A stretch of DNA of 64,000 nt from Castellaniella defragrans (GCF_014203015.1 NZ_JACHIB010000013.1:1-64000), one strand, 5' to 3'; shown: positions 23,713 to 36,418, counted from the first letter of the stretch. Program-made: numbers and translations. Notes: generated from the letters alone by a model not told the origin.

Positions 23713-25395
23713 CTAGGGCGCGTTCAGGTCGTTGTGCCGGGTTTCCTTGACGAACAGCAGGCCCACGACCAGCGTCATGATGCATACCGCGATCGGATAC
23801 CACAGGCCGTCGTACATGTTGCCTGTGGTGGCCACCGTGGCGAAGGCCACGGGCGGCAGGAAGCCGCCGAACCAGCCGTTGCCGATGTGGTAGGGCACAC
23901 TCATGGAGGTGTAGCGGATGCGCGTGGGGAACATTTCCACCAGCATGGCGGCGATCGGCCCGTAGACCATGGTGACCTGCAGCACCAGGAAGAACAGCAG
24001 CAGCAGCACCATGGTGAAGTTGATCTGGGACGGATCGGCGTAGGCCGGATAGCCGTGGTTGCGCACCGCCTGGCGCAGTTCTTCCTGCAGCCGCGCGTTG
24101 CGGCGGGCGAATTCCGCGCGCGGCAGCGAGGTGCCGTCGAAGGAGTCGATGCGCTGTTCGCCCACCAGGGCGTAGGCCATGGTGCCCGGGGGGGCGGTCT
24201 GGTTGATGTAGTGGACCGAATGGCTCGCCATGAAGGCCTTGAGCAGGTCGCAGGCGCTGGTGAAGGAGGCGATGCCCACGGGATTGAACTGCAGCGAACA
24301 GTCCTCGGGATTGGCCACGACGTACACGGGCGCCTGGTTCTGCGCGCGTTCCAGCGCCGGGTTGGCGTAGTGGGTGAGGCCCTTGAACACGGGGAAATAG
24401 GTGAGGGCGGCGATCAGGCAGCCGGTCATGATGATGGGCTTGCGGCCGATCCGGTCAGACAGCGCGCCGAACACCAGAAAGAACGGACAGGCCAGCAGCA
24501 GGGCCAGCGCCACCAGGATGTTGGCGATGTTGGCGTCCACGCCCAGCGTCTCGGTGAGGAAGTACAGCGCGTAGAACTGTCCGGTGTACCAGACCACGGC
24601 CTGGCCGGCCGTCAGGCCGATCAGGGCCAGCAGGATCAGGCGCAGGTTGCGCCAGCGCCCGAAGGCTTCCTTGATGGGCGCGCGCGAGACCAGGCCTTCG
24701 CTCTTCATGCGCGTGAAGGCGGGCGATTCATGCAGGCGCAGGCGGATCCAGACCGAGATCACCAGCAGCAGCACGGAGATCAGGAACGGTACCCGCCAGC
24801 CCCAGGCGTCGAAGGCCTCCTGGCCCAGCGTGGCGCGGGTGCCCAGCACCACCACCAGCGACAGGAACATGCCGGTGGTGGCGGTGGTCTGGATCCAGCT
24901 GGTGAAAAAGCCGCGCCGGCCCTGCGGGGCGTGCTCGGCCACGTAGACGGCCGCGCCGCCGTATTCGCCGCCCAGGGCCAGGCCCTGCAGCAGGCGCAGC
25001 AGCAGCAGGATCATGGGCGCGGCCGTGCCGATCGAGGCCGACGAGGGCAACACGCCCACCAGGAAGGTGGACAGTCCCATCACCAGGATCGAGACCACGA
25101 AGGCGTACTTGCGCCCGACCATGTCGCCCAGCCGGCCGAACACCAGGGCGCCGAAGGGCCGCACGGCGAAGCCGGCTGCGAAGGTCAGCAGGGCGAAGAT
25201 GAAGCCGGCCGTGGGGTTCAGGCCGGTGAAGAAATGCTGGGCGATGACGGCCGCCAGGGATCCGTAGACGTAGAAGTCATACCATTCAAAGACGGTGCCC
25301 ATCGAGGACGCCAGGATGACGCGGCGTTCCTCGTGGGTCATGGGACGGTTGGCTTCGTCCATGGCATCGTGCGGCATGGGTCGGGCTCGGTTCAT
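23713..25395 (-). CDS. MHS-family MFS transporter with enlarged loop
   Basis: A 560-residue 12-helix transporter of the metabolite:H+ symporter family (ProP/KgtP/ShiA-like). GTVFEWYDFYVYGSLAAVI in helix 1, the RPFGALVFGRLGDMVGRK loop and GLALGGEYGGAAVYVAEH are signatures. Unusually, a hydrophilic stretch of about 115 residues (about 340-455, with two Cys and PPGTMAYALVGEQRIDSF) separates two late helices and must be a large periplasmic loop. Its start overlaps the stop of a sensor kinase gene (ATGA at 25395-25392), so it forms one operon with the two-component system, which probably senses its substrate. Substrate unknown; organic acid likely. Confidence 0.88.
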   Translation of the reverse strand: MNRARPMPHDAMDEANRPMTHEERRVILASSMGTVFEWYDFYVYGSLAAVIAQHFFTGLNPTAGFIFALLTFAAGFAVRPFGALVFGRLGDMVGRKYAFVVSILVMGLSTFLVGVLPSSASIGTAAPMILLLLRLLQGLALGGEYGGAAVYVAEHAPQGRRGFFTSWIQTTATTGMFLSLVVVLGTRATLGQEAFDAWGWRVPFLISVLLLVISVWIRLRLHESPAFTRMKSEGLVSRAPIKEAFGRWRNLRLILLALIGLTAGQAVVWYTGQFYALYFLTETLGVDANIANILVALALLLACPFFLVFGALSDRIGRKPIIMTGCLIAALTYFPVFKGLTHYANPALERAQNQAPVYVVANPEDCSLQFNPVGIASFTSACDLLKAFMASHSVHYINQTAPPGTMAYALVGEQRIDSFDGTSLPRAEFARRNARLQEELRQAVRNHGYPAYADPSQINFTMVLLLLFFLVLQVTMVYGPIAAMLVEMFPTRIRYTSMSVPYHIGNGWFGGFLPPVAFATVATTGNMYDGLWYPIAVCIMTLVVGLLFVKETRHNDLNAP

Positions 25396-26843
25396 GATCG
25401 GGTCCTGGGCGCATCGTCGCGGGGGAAGGAAACGCGCAGCCGGGTGCCGGCGCTGACGGGATCGCGGTGGTTGCCGGGCGGCAGGAAGGCGATGGTGGCG
25501 TGGTGGTGTTCGGCGACCTCGCGCACGATCGCCAGGCCCAGGCCGCTGCCTTCGGCACCGTGGCCGAGGATCCGGTAGAAGCGGTCGAAGACCTTGGACT
25601 GCTCTTCGGGCGGGATGCCGGGGCCGGAGTCCTGGACTTCGAGGCAGACCCGGTCGCCCTCGGGCAGCGCGCGCACGGTGACCCGGCCGCCGGCGGGCGT
25701 GTAGAGCAGGGCGTTGTCGATCAGGTTGTTCAGCAGTTCGCGGATCATGACCGCGTTGCCGAAGACCGGCAGGGGCTCGCCGGGCGATTCAAAGCCCAGG
25801 TCGAGGCGGCGCTGCAGGGCGGTCTCGACCCATTCCAGGGTGCAGGCCTCGGCCAGCGGCAGCAGGTCGAGCACTTCCGTGGTGCGGGACTGGTTGGGGT
25901 CGATCGATTCCGCCCGCGCCAGCAGCAGCAGCTGGTTGACCAGCCGGGTGGCGCGCTGGGAGCCGGTGATGAGCTGCTGCAGGCTGTCGCGCATGCGCGC
26001 GGGCTCCTGCTCGCGCAGCGCCAGTTCGCATTGCGTGCGGATGCCGGCCAGCGGGGTCTTCAGCTGGTGGGCGGCATTGGCGACGAAGCGCCGCTGGGAC
26101 TCGATCGAGTCGGACAGGCGCTGCAGCACGTTGTTCATGGAGGCGATCAGCGGCACGATCTCGGCCGGTGCCAGGTCGTCGCGGATGGGGGACAGGTCGC
26201 TGGGCTTGCGCCGGCGCATGTGCTCCTGCAGCAGGCTGAGCGGCTCCAGGCCCTGGGTCAGGCCCAGCCCGGCCAGCATGGCGGCCAGCGGCAGGATGAT
26301 GAGCTGGGGCGTCAGCATGCCGGTGAGGATTTCCTGCTGCAGCGTGGCGCGCGCCTCGGCCGGCTCGGCCACGACCGTCAGGAAGCCGGTGCCGTCCTGG
26401 TCGCGCCCGCCCCACACATAGGCCATGCGGATGGACTGGTGGTTCAGCGACGCGTTGCGGAAGCGGATCTGGTCGATGTCGTAGCCCCAGTTTTCCGGCG
26501 TGGGGATGCTGGGATCGCCCGCCAGCAGGTGGCCGTTGGCGTCCAGGATCTGCCAGCTGGTGGCCGATTCGTCGGCGCTGCCGGCCAGCACCGTGCGGGC
26601 CGATTCGGACAGCGCCACGCCGCCGGCCAGGCGCTGCTGCTCGACCTCGTGGCGCAGCAGGCGCAGGTGGCTCGCCAGCGTCCGGTCGTAGGGCGAATTG
26701 GCGATGTTCAGGGAGATGAAGTAGGTGATGACGATGCCGATCGACCACAGCACGAACAGCGGCACGATCATCCACAGCAGGATGCGGCCCAGCAGGGTCG
26801 CGCGGCGGCGGCGGGGCCTGCGCGGTACCGGGTCGGCGAACAT
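25392..26843 (-). CDS. Sensor histidine kinase (TctE/QseC-like)
   Basis: A 483-residue membrane kinase. A basic N-terminus leads into TM1 (about 18-42). A periplasmic 2CSK_N-type domain spans about 45-185 and TM2 about 187-210. A linker, then the phospho-acceptor box FVANAAHQLKTPLAGI (His near 270), follows. The ATP domain has ELLNNLIDNALLYTPAGG, VQDSGPGIP and GSGLGLAIVREV. The architecture matches TctE, which senses external carboxylates. Translation is coupled to the MHS transporter downstream, and the response regulator gene lies 16 bases upstream. Confidence 0.9.
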   Translation of the reverse strand: MFADPVPRRPRRRRATLLGRILLWMIVPLFVLWSIGIVITYFISLNIANSPYDRTLASHLRLLRHEVEQQRLAGGVALSESARTVLAGSADESATSWQILDANGHLLAGDPSIPTPENWGYDIDQIRFRNASLNHQSIRMAYVWGGRDQDGTGFLTVVAEPAEARATLQQEILTGMLTPQLIILPLAAMLAGLGLTQGLEPLSLLQEHMRRRKPSDLSPIRDDLAPAEIVPLIASMNNVLQRLSDSIESQRRFVANAAHQLKTPLAGIRTQCELALREQEPARMRDSLQQLITGSQRATRLVNQLLLLARAESIDPNQSRTTEVLDLLPLAEACTLEWVETALQRRLDLGFESPGEPLPVFGNAVMIRELLNNLIDNALLYTPAGGRVTVRALPEGDRVCLEVQDSGPGIPPEEQSKVFDRFYRILGHGAEGSGLGLAIVREVAEHHHATIAFLPPGNHRDPVSAGTRLRVSFPRDDAPRTRS

Positions 26844-26859
26844 GGCGGGGAGCGCGCCG

Positions 26860-27561
26860 TCAGCCGACGGCCGCCGCGTCCGCCGGCACGGAGCGGTTGT
26901 CGGGCTCCAGGCAGTATCCCAGGCCGCGCACGGTCAGGATGTGGACGCCGGCGGGCTCGATCTTCTTGCGCAGCCGGTGGATGTAGACCTCGATGGCGTT
27001 GGTGGTGACTTCCTCGCCCCATTCGCACAGCAGATCGACCAGCTGGTGCTTGCTGATCATGCGGCCGCTGCGCGAGAGGAAGATTTCCAGCAGGCTGGTC
27101 TCGCGGGCGGACAGTTCGACGGCGGCGTCGTCGATGGTGGCCACGCGCCCGTTCAGGTCGAAGGCCAGGCGCCCGTGGCGCAGGACGGAGGCGCGCGCGC
27201 CGCCGTGGCGGCGGATCAGGGCGCGCACGCGGGCTTCGAGTTCGCTGAGGGCGAAGGGCTTGGACATGTAGTCGTCGGCGCCCAGGTCCAGGCCTTCGAC
27301 GCGCTGCTCGATGGAGTCGGCGGCCGTCAGGATGAGGACCGGCAGGGGGGTGCCGCGCTGGCGCAGCTTGCGCAGCACGGACAGGCCGTCCAGGCGCGGC
27401 AGGCCCAGGTCCAGGATCAGAAGGTCGAAGGCTTGCAGCTGCAGCGCGGAATCGGCGCTGGAGCCGTCGCTGACGACGTCCACGGCATAGCCGTCGTAGC
27501 GCAGCGATCGGGACAGCCCGTCCGCGAGAATGCTGTCGTCCTCGGCAATCAGGATACGCAT
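26860..27561 (-). CDS. OmpR-family response regulator (TctD/QseB-like)
   Basis: A 233-residue response regulator. The receiver domain has the acidic pair near residues 8-9 (IAEDDS), phospho-acceptor Asp51 (DLLILDLGLPRLDG), and conserved Thr and Lys (LILTAAD, YMSKPF). The winged-helix output domain has VELSARETSLLEIFLSRSG and EVYIHRLRKKIEPAGVHI. ATG 27561 fits the universal MRILIAEDD start; longer upstream frames lack homology. It is first in the operon with the kinase and transporter, divergent from recA. It likely activates transporter expression. Confidence 0.9.
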   Translation of the reverse strand: MRILIAEDDSILADGLSRSLRYDGYAVDVVSDGSSADSALQLQAFDLLILDLGLPRLDGLSVLRKLRQRGTPLPVLILTAADSIEQRVEGLDLGADDYMSKPFALSELEARVRALIRRHGGARASVLRHGRLAFDLNGRVATIDDAAVELSARETSLLEIFLSRSGRMISKHQLVDLLCEWGEEVTTNAIEVYIHRLRKKIEPAGVHILTVRGLGYCLEPDNRSVPADAAAVG

Positions 27562-27744
27562 GGCGGGAATGACATCCAGGGAGAGGCGGGCGCCCGGGCG
27601 CCCTGACTGCCGCCATTGTGGCATGCGCGGCCCCGCCGGGTCATTAGGGTAAACGATGGGCGCCGCGACGGACGCGGCACCGGACGCCGGGGAAAGGCCG
27701 GGCGGCCGCCGGCGCCGGGCCCCGCCGGCGCGGCCGGGATCGAA

Positions 27745-27775
27745 TTGGCACATCTGTATTTTCATACAGTATAAT
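27745..27775 (+). promoter_or_regulatory. recA promoter with LexA (SOS) box
   Basis: CTGTATTTTCATACAG (27754-27769) is a perfect CTGT-N8-ACAG LexA site. It lies between TTGGCA (27745-27750) and TATAAT (27770-27775), spaced 19 bases, so LexA would block the promoter. The leader runs 95 bases to the recA ATG. Confidence 0.9.
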
Positions 27776-27869
27776 TAATGCCATAATTTCCCGAATCCCG
27801 CCGCAGGCGGACCCGGCCGATCCCTGGCCCGGGTCCCGGCGGCCCGTCACTCACGATAGGAATTCCCTC

Positions 27870-28911
<1,042 letters not shown>

Positions 28912-28922
<11 letters not shown>

Positions 28923-29451
28923 GGCCGGCGACGGCTTCAGCGCCGTGTCCGGCGGCGATGCCGCATCGCCGGACGGCGATGGCCCGTCCCGGCGCGGGTC
29001 CGGGGCCAGGCCTGGCGCCGGTTCCGGCCCCAGCCTGAAGGCGCGGGCCGTCGCCTACCTCTCCCGGCGCGAGCATTCCCGCCAGGAACTGCGGCGCAAG
29101 CTCTCCGCCTGGTGCGACGATCCCGCCGCCATCGAAGCCGTGCTCGACGAACTCGCGCGCGAGCACTGGCAGTCCGACCAGCGCTACGCCCAGGCCTACG
29201 CCCACCGCGCCGCCGCGCGCCAGGGCGCGCAGCGCATCCTGGGCGCCCTGCGCCAGCAGGGGCTGGCCGACGACGAGCTGGCCGGCCTGCGGGATTCCCT
29301 GCGCGCCACCGAAGCCGATCGCGCGCGCGCCGTCTGGCAGCGCAAGTTCGGCCAGCCGCCCGCCGATCCCCGCGAATACGCGCGGCAGTACCGCTTCATG
29401 GCGGGGCGGGGGTTTTCCGCCGACTGCATCCGGCGCCTGCTGGACCGTTGA
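28912..29451 (+). CDS. recX: RecA regulator RecX
   Basis: A 179-residue RecX, which caps or destabilises RecA filaments. A 40-residue Gly/Pro/Ser-rich N-terminal extension precedes the three helical repeats: [43 protein letters not shown] and [20 protein letters not shown] 28912 overlaps the end of recA by 11 bases. A GTG or later start removing the low-complexity extension is possible, though none stands out. Its stop abuts the stop of metR on the other strand. Confidence 0.92.
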
Positions 29452-30366
29452 TCAGCCCGGCGCGCGGATGCCCGGCAGGGTCTCGAAACACGTGCGCCGG
29501 GCCTGCTCCAGGAAGGCCTGGATGTAGGGGGTTTCCACGTCCTCGGCGCGCACGCCGGCCTGCAGGGTGCGCCAGATGCCCGATCCCAGCCGGCAGATCC
29601 GCAATCCCGGCAGGTTCCTGTATTCCTCCAGCGCCCAGCTGGGCAGCGCCGCCACGCCCCGGCCGCTGGCCACCAGCTGCACGATCATGGGCGTCAGCTC
29701 CGCCGTGCGCACGGCGGCGGGCTCCACGCCGGCCGGGTCCAGGAAAGCCGTGTAGACGTCCAGCCGGCTCCGGTCGACCGGGTAGGTGATCAGCACCTGG
29801 TCGGCCAGGTCCTCCGGCAGGACGCGGCCGGCCGCGCCCAGCGGCCCCTGGCTGGCCACCGCCAGCACCAGCTCGTAGGCGAACAGTGGCGTGTAGTCCA
29901 CCGATTCCAGCGGCTCCGGGTCGGAGGTGATCACCACGTCCAGGTCGCCGCGCGCCAGGGCGGGCAGGGGGGCGAAGGAAAACGCCGCCGTCAGGTCCAG
30001 GGAAACCTCCGGCCAGTCCTTGCGGAAGGTGTCCAGCGTGGGCATCAGCCACTGGAAGCAGGAATGGCAGTCGATGGCGACGTGCAGGCGGCCGGCGCGG
30101 CCGGCGGCCAGGCGGCGCAGTTCCTGTTCCGCCGCGCGCACGCGCGGCAGCACGTCCTCGGCCAGCGCCACCAGCCGCAGGCCCGCCGTCGTCAGGCGGG
30201 CGGGGCGGGTGCGCCGGTTCAGCAGCGGCGTCTTCAGCCGCACTTCCAGGTCGCGCAGCTGGTGCGACAGGGCCGACTGGGTCAGGTGCAGGCGCTCGGC
30301 GGCTTCCTGCAGGCTGCCGCCGTCGCGGATGGCCAGCAGGGTTTCCAGGTGGCGAAGCTCAATCAT
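29452..30366 (-). CDS. metR: LysR-type regulator MetR
   Basis: A 304-residue LysR regulator matching MetR, the homocysteine-responsive activator of metE. The N-terminal helix-turn-helix has LRHLETLLAIRDGGSLQEAA, SALSHQLRDLE and RRTRPARLTTAG. The co-inducer domain has HVAIDCHSCFQWLMP, typical of MetR. It is divergent from metE with about 100 bases between, the classical arrangement. Its stop is back to back with that of recX. Confidence 0.92.
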   Translation of the reverse strand: MIELRHLETLLAIRDGGSLQEAAERLHLTQSALSHQLRDLEVRLKTPLLNRRTRPARLTTAGLRLVALAEDVLPRVRAAEQELRRLAAGRAGRLHVAIDCHSCFQWLMPTLDTFRKDWPEVSLDLTAAFSFAPLPALARGDLDVVITSDPEPLESVDYTPLFAYELVLAVASQGPLGAAGRVLPEDLADQVLITYPVDRSRLDVYTAFLDPAGVEPAAVRTAELTPMIVQLVASGRGVAALPSWALEEYRNLPGLRICRLGSGIWRTLQAGVRAEDVETPYIQAFLEQARRTCFETLPGIRAPG

Positions 30367-30445
30367 GAATTTCTCTCATGTTATCCGTGCAGGATTTGAT
30401 TTTTTATTTTCTGCCTCTCCAGGCAGAATGTCGTTCATTGAATAA
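30365..30445. promoter_or_regulatory. metR-metE intergenic control region
   Basis: AT-richer than its flanks. ATGAA-TTTCT-CTCAT (30365-30379) matches the MetR dyad ATGAA-N5-TTCAT with one mismatch and overlaps the metR start, fitting autoregulation. A second short dyad, AATG-TCGTT-CATT (about 30428-30440), lies nearer metE. Assignments are by pattern only. Confidence 0.5.
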
Positions 30446-30468
30446 TTTTAATGTTATCAGGATTAATC

Positions 30469-32766
30469 ATGACGATCATTCATAATCTAGGTTTTCCCCG
30501 GATCGGCGCCGCCCGGGAACTGAAGCGCGCCCAGGAAGCCTACTGGGCCGGCAAGGCCGACGCGGACAGCCTGCTGGCCACGGGCCGCGCGCTGCGCGCC
30601 CGTCACTGGGCGATCCAGGCCGAAGCCGGCGCGCAGTGGGTGCCGGTGGGCGATTTCGCCTGGTACGACCAGATCCTGGAATGGACCACGCTGCTGGGCG
30701 CGGTGCCGGCGCGCTTCGGCCAGGCGGACGACGCCCCGGTCGAGCTGGACACGCTGTTTCGCATGGCGCGCGGCCGCGCCCCCTCGGGCACGCCGGCGGC
30801 GGCCTGCGAGATGACCAAGTGGTTCGACACCAACTATCACTACATCGTGCCGGAACTGCATCCTGGCCAGACCTACCGCATCGCGCGCGAATCGCTGTTC
30901 GAGCAGGTGGCCGAGGCCCAGGCGCTGGGCCACCGCGCCCGCCCTGTGATCCCGGGGCCGCTGACCTGGCTGTGGCTGGGCAAGGGCGATGCCTACGCGG
31001 GCGGGGCGGGCGACGCGGCCAAGCTGGACCTGCTGCCCGGCCTGCTGGCCGTCTACGAGCAGGTGCTGCGGCGGCTGGCCGCCCAGGGCGTGGAATGGGT
31101 GCAGGTGGACGAGCCCATCCTGGTGCTGGACCTGCCGCGGGCCTGGCGCGAGGCGCTGGCCGGCGTCTACGCCCGCCTGGCGGCGCAGGGGCCGAAGCTG
31201 CTGCTGGCGACGTATTTCGGCGGCATCGAGCACAACCTGGACGTGGTCCGGTCCCTGCCGGTGCACGGGCTGCACGTGGACCTGGTGCGCGCGCCGGACC
31301 AGCAGGCGGCCGTGCTGGCCGCGCTGCGCGACGGCCAGGTCCTGTCCCTGGGCGTGATCGACGGGCGCAACGTCTGGCGCGCCGACCTGGACCGCATCCA
31401 CGAACAGGTTCGCGCGGCGGCCGCCCGCCTGGGCAGCCGCCTGTGGCTGGCGCCCTCGTGCTCGCTGCTGCACAGTCCCATCGACCTGAGCCTGGAGACC
31501 GCCCTAGACAAGGAATTGCGCGGCTGGCTGTCCTTCGCCGTGCAGAAGCTCGACGAACTGCGCCTGCTGCGCGCCCTGGTGGACGGCGATGCCGACGACC
31601 TCGACCGGCAGGCGCTGGCGGCCGCCCGCCAGGCCGTGCGCGATCGCGCCGCCTCCGCCCGCATCCACCGCCGCGACGTGGCCGCGCGCCTCGCCGCCTC
31701 GGATTCGATCCGCCGCGCGCGCGCGCCCTTCGCCCGGCGCATCGCCGCCCAGCAGGCGCGCCTGGGCCTGCCGCGCTATCCCACGACCACCATCGGCTCC
31801 TTCCCGCAGACGCCGGAGATCCGCGCGCTGCGCCGCGACTGGCGCGCCGGGACGCTGGGCGACGCCGCCTACGAAAAGGCGATCCGCGAGGAAATCGAGC
31901 GCGTGGTGCGCTTCCAGGAGGAAATCGGCCTGGACGTGCTGGTGCACGGCGAACCCGAGCGCAACGACATGGTGGAATACTTCGGCGAGCTGCTGGCCGG
32001 CTTCGCCTTCACCGCCTACGGCTGGGTGCAGAGCTACGGGTCGCGCTGCGTCAAGCCGCCCCTGATCTACGGCGACGTGGCGCGCCTGGCGCCCATGACC
32101 GTGGCCTGGTCGGCCTACGCGCAGTCCCTGACGGACAAGCCGGTCAAGGGCATGCTCACCGGCCCGGTGACGATCCTGCAATGGTCCTTCGTGCGCGACG
32201 ACCAGCCGCGCGAGCAGACCTGCCGCCAGATCGCCCTGGCCCTGCGCGACGAGGTCCTGGACCTGGAGCAGGCCGGCGTGACCGTGATCCAGATCGACGA
32301 GCCGGCCTTCCGCGAAGGCCTGCCGCTGCGGCGCGGCGACTGGGCCGCCTATCTGGACTGGGCGGTGGACTGCTTCCGCCTGTCCACCAGCGGGGTGCGC
32401 GACGACACGCAGATCCACACCCACATGTGCTATTCGGAGTTCAACGACATCATCGAATCGATCGCGGCGATGGACGCGGACGTGATCACCATCGAGACCT
32501 CGCGCTCGAACATGGAGCTGCTGGGCGCGTTCGAGGCCTTCGCCTACCCGAACGACATCGGGCCGGGGGTCTACGACATCCATTCGCCCAACGTCCCGCG
32601 CGAGGACTGGATGGTGGACCTGGTGCGGCGCGCCGCCCGGCGCCTGCCGGCCGAGCGGCTCTGGGTGAATCCGGACTGCGGCCTGAAGACCCGCGGCTGG
32701 CCGGAAACCCGCTCGGCGCTGCAGGCCATGGTGCAGGCGGCCCGGACGCTGCGCGAAGCGGCCTGA
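30469..32766 (+). CDS. metE: Cobalamin-independent methionine synthase MetE
   Basis: A 765-residue zinc enzyme transferring a methyl group from 5-methyl-THF-(Glu)n to homocysteine. The N-terminal barrel opens with [20 protein letters not shown] and has [16 protein letters not shown]. The catalytic C-terminal barrel has [24 protein letters not shown], the zinc ligands in [10 protein letters not shown] and the third Cys in [14 protein letters not shown] 30469 (the conserved MTIIHN start) is preferred over 30451. Regulated by divergent MetR. Sits as a metR/metE insertion between recX and the DUF2889 gene. Confidence 0.97.
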   Translation: MTIIHNLGFPRIGAARELKRAQEAYWAGKADADSLLATGRALRARHWAIQAEAGAQWVPVGDFAWYDQILEWTTLLGAVPARFGQADDAPVELDTLFRMARGRAPSGTPAAACEMTKWFDTNYHYIVPELHPGQTYRIARESLFEQVAEAQALGHRARPVIPGPLTWLWLGKGDAYAGGAGDAAKLDLLPGLLAVYEQVLRRLAAQGVEWVQVDEPILVLDLPRAWREALAGVYARLAAQGPKLLLATYFGGIEHNLDVVRSLPVHGLHVDLVRAPDQQAAVLAALRDGQVLSLGVIDGRNVWRADLDRIHEQVRAAAARLGSRLWLAPSCSLLHSPIDLSLETALDKELRGWLSFAVQKLDELRLLRALVDGDADDLDRQALAAARQAVRDRAASARIHRRDVAARLAASDSIRRARAPFARRIAAQQARLGLPRYPTTTIGSFPQTPEIRALRRDWRAGTLGDAAYEKAIREEIERVVRFQEEIGLDVLVHGEPERNDMVEYFGELLAGFAFTAYGWVQSYGSRCVKPPLIYGDVARLAPMTVAWSAYAQSLTDKPVKGMLTGPVTILQWSFVRDDQPREQTCRQIALALRDEVLDLEQAGVTVIQIDEPAFREGLPLRRGDWAAYLDWAVDCFRLSTSGVRDDTQIHTHMCYSEFNDIIESIAAMDADVITIETSRSNMELLGAFEAFAYPNDIGPGVYDIHSPNVPREDWMVDLVRRAARRLPAERLWVNPDCGLKTRGWPETRSALQAMVQAARTLREAA

Positions 32767-32784
32767 GCGCGCGGCGGGGGCATG

Positions 32785-32803
32785 GCCCCGACACGAGCGG
32801 GGC
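32785..32803 (+). terminator. Possible terminator hairpin after metE
   Basis: GCCCCG-N7-CGGGGC forms a 6-bp stem 19 bases after the metE stop. There is no T run, so it is a weak candidate and may need Rho. Confidence 0.35.
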
Positions 32804-32872
32804 TACATAAGCGGGGGCTTATACACGGTATATAATTGAAAGGTTTTACGAATTCCGGCCTTTCCGTTCCCA

Positions 32873-33439
32873 ATGCCCTTGTCCGATCCGGCGTGTCCGC
32901 GCCGTCCCATCCACACGCGCTCCATTCGCGTCGAATCCTATGCCCGGGATGACGGGCTATGGGACCTCGAAGCCGAACTCGTCGATACCAAGGCCTACGA
33001 TTTCCCGGTCCGCGGGAACGAAGTCCATCCCGCGGGCGCGCCGGTGCACCACATGCGCCTGCGCGTCACCATCGACGACCACTTCACCATCACCGCCTCC
33101 GAGGCCGCCTACGAAGCCGCGCCCTACGGCGAATTCTGCAGCGCGATCGCGCCGGAATACCAGCGCCTGGTCGGCCTGAACCTGCTCAACCAGTTCCGCA
33201 AGCGCGTGCGCGAGCGTTTCGGCCGCACGGCCGGCTGTACCCACGTCACCGAACTGACCGACGTGCTGCCCACCGTGGCGGTCCAGACCATGGCCGGACG
33301 CCAGCGCCAGGAGGCCGACACCGGCGAGCGGCCGTTCCAGCTGGACGGCTGCCACGCCCTGCGCGTGGATGGCCCGGTGGTGCGCATGCATTATTCCCCC
33401 TGGTACGTCCCCGCCGAGGCCCATTCCGATGAAGCCTAG
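32873..33439 (+). CDS. DUF2889 domain protein
   Basis: A 188-residue protein of the DUF2889 family, function unknown. Features seen are IHTRSIRVESYARDDGLWDLE, AYDFPVRGNEVHPAGAPVHH, MRLRVTIDDHFTI and a conserved AGCTHVTELTDVLPTVAVQT. It is mostly beta strands, cytosolic, with no signal peptide. TATAAT-like bases near 32828 upstream may be its promoter. It precedes sucCD, as in related genera, so a metabolic link is possible but unproven. Confidence 0.85.
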   Translation: MPLSDPACPRRPIHTRSIRVESYARDDGLWDLEAELVDTKAYDFPVRGNEVHPAGAPVHHMRLRVTIDDHFTITASEAAYEAAPYGEFCSAIAPEYQRLVGLNLLNQFRKRVRERFGRTAGCTHVTELTDVLPTVAVQTMAGRQRQEADTGERPFQLDGCHALRVDGPVVRMHYSPWYVPAEAHSDEA

Positions 33440-33536
33440 CGTCCCCCACGGGCCGCGGGCCGGATGGCGTTCCTCGGACCGGCACGCCGAAGCGGCGGGC
33501 CGGCGGCTTCCTTTTCTCTCCACTGACAGGTAACTC

Positions 33537-34697
<1,161 letters not shown>

Positions 34698-34716
34698 GCA
34701 TCTCAGGGAATAGAAC

Positions 34717-35598
34717 ATGTCGATTCTGATCAACAAGGACACCAAGGTCATCACCCAGGGGATCACCGGCAAGACCGGCCAGTTCCACACCCGCATGTGC
34801 CGCGACTACGCCAACGGCCGCGCCGCCTTCGTGGCCGGCGTGCACCCGAAGAAGGCCGGCGAGGACTTCGAGGGCATCCCCATCTACGCCTCCGTGAAGG
34901 ACGCCAAGCAGGCCACCGGCGCGACCGTGTCGGTCATCTACGTGCCGCCCGCGGGCGCCGCCGCCGCCATCTGGGAAGCCGTCGAGGCCGACCTGGACCT
35001 GGCCATCTGCATCACCGAAGGCATCCCCGTGCGCGACATGCTCGAAGTGCGCAACCGCATGCGCGCCGAGAACCGCAAGACCCTGCTGCTGGGCCCCAAC
35101 TGCCCGGGCCTGATCACGCCCGACGAAATCAAGATCGGCATCATGCCGGGCCACATCCACCGCAAGGGCCGCGTCGGCATCGTCAGCCGCTCCGGCACCC
35201 TGACCTACGAAGCCGTGGCGCAGGTCACGGAACTGGGCCTGGGCCAGTCCAGCGCGGTCGGCATCGGCGGCGACCCGATCAACGGCCTGAAGCACATCGA
35301 CGTGCTGCAGATGTTCAACGACGATCCGGACACGGACGCCGTCATCATGATCGGCGAGATCGGCGGGCCCGACGAGGTCAACGCCGCGCAGTGGGCCAAG
35401 GACCACATGAAAAAGCCCGTGGTCGGCTTCATCGCCGGCGTCACGGCGCCTCCGGGCAAGCGCATGGGCCACGCCGGTGCCCTGATCTCGGGCGGCGCCG
35501 ACACCGCCGACGCCAAGCTGGAAATCATGGAAGCCTGCGGGATCCGCACCACGCGCAATCCCTCGGAAATGGGCAAGCTGCTCAAAACCGTGCTGTAA
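34717..35598 (+). CDS. sucD: Succinyl-CoA synthetase alpha subunit
   Basis: The 293-residue CoA-binding and phosphohistidine subunit. It has [18 protein letters not shown], the CoA-binding [50 protein letters not shown] and the active-site His in [14 protein letters not shown]. In an operon with sucC. A strong terminator follows about 50 bases after the stop. Confidence 0.97.
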   Translation: MSILINKDTKVITQGITGKTGQFHTRMCRDYANGRAAFVAGVHPKKAGEDFEGIPIYASVKDAKQATGATVSVIYVPPAGAAAAIWEAVEADLDLAICITEGIPVRDMLEVRNRMRAENRKTLLLGPNCPGLITPDEIKIGIMPGHIHRKGRVGIVSRSGTLTYEAVAQVTELGLGQSSAVGIGGDPINGLKHIDVLQMFNDDPDTDAVIMIGEIGGPDEVNAAQWAKDHMKKPVVGFIAGVTAPPGKRMGHAGALISGGADTADAKLEIMEACGIRTTRNPSEMGKLLKTVL

Positions 35599-35647
35599 TG
35601 ACAGACCGGCGCGCGGGCGGCTTGCGCCCCGCGCGCCGATCGTCCAG

Positions 35648-35670
35648 GCCCCCCGGCGTGGGGGCTTTTT
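35648..35670 (+). terminator. Rho-independent terminator after sucD
   Basis: GCCCCC-N6-GGGGGC stem (35648-35665) followed by five T (35666-35670). Confidence 0.85.
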
Positions 35671-35710
35671 CTATTCTTTTTCTGCTTATCGACCAGGAGG
35701 CGGGCGCGGC

Positions 35711-36418
35711 ATGCTCGAATGGCTGGAACAGCTGCATTGGGGCGCGGTCTTCCAGATCGTCCTCATCGACGTGCTGCTGGGCGGCGACAACGCCGTCGTC
35801 ATCGCGCTGGCCTGCCGCCGGCTGGAACGCCGTCGGCGCCTGCAGGGCATCCTGTGGGGCACGGCGGGCGCCATCGTTCTGCGGGTGGCCCTGATCGCCT
35901 TCGCGCTGACGCTGCTGGTCTTTCCCGGCCTGAAAATCGCCGGCGCGCTGCTGCTGCTGTGGATCGGCGTCAAGCTGCTGCTGCCCGACGACGGCGCGCA
36001 TGGCCGGATCGAAGGCGCCGGCTCCGTCTGGGCGGCCGTGCGCACCATCATCATCGCCGATTTCGTCATGAGCCTGGACAACGTCATCGCCATCGCCGGC
36101 GCGGCGCAGAACACCGCCGCGGAACACCAGATGGCCTACGTCGTCTTCGGCCTGCTGATGAGCGTGCCCATCATCGTCTGGGGCAGCACCCTGGTGCTGA
36201 AACTGATCGACCGCTATCCGCTGGTGGTGACGCTGGGCGCCGGCCTGCTGGGCTGGATCGCCGGCGGGATGCTGGTCACCGACGCCCTCCTGGCCGACCG
36301 GCTGGCAGCCGTCCCCGGGCCGGTCCGCCTGATCGCCGAAATCGCCGGGGCCGTGCTCGTCATGGGCCTGGGCACCTGGCTGGGCCGCCGCGCGGCGGCC
36401 GCACGGACCACGCCATGA
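35711..36418 (+). CDS. TerC/YjbE-family membrane protein
   Basis: A 235-residue polytopic membrane protein of the TerC family with about seven helices. The two acidic signatures of the family are present: [16 protein letters not shown] near residue 19 and [18 protein letters not shown] near 118. Members are linked to metal (Mn) efflux and metalation of secreted proteins, so a Mn-related role is likely. A 31-codon gene overlaps its stop by 4 bases, and hemC follows. Confidence 0.9.
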   Translation: MLEWLEQLHWGAVFQIVLIDVLLGGDNAVVIALACRRLERRRRLQGILWGTAGAIVLRVALIAFALTLLVFPGLKIAGALLLLWIGVKLLLPDDGAHGRIEGAGSVWAAVRTIIIADFVMSLDNVIAIAGAAQNTAAEHQMAYVVFGLLMSVPIIVWGSTLVLKLIDRYPLVVTLGAGLLGWIAGGMLVTDALLADRLAAVPGPVRLIAEIAGAVLVMGLGTWLGRRAAAARTTP

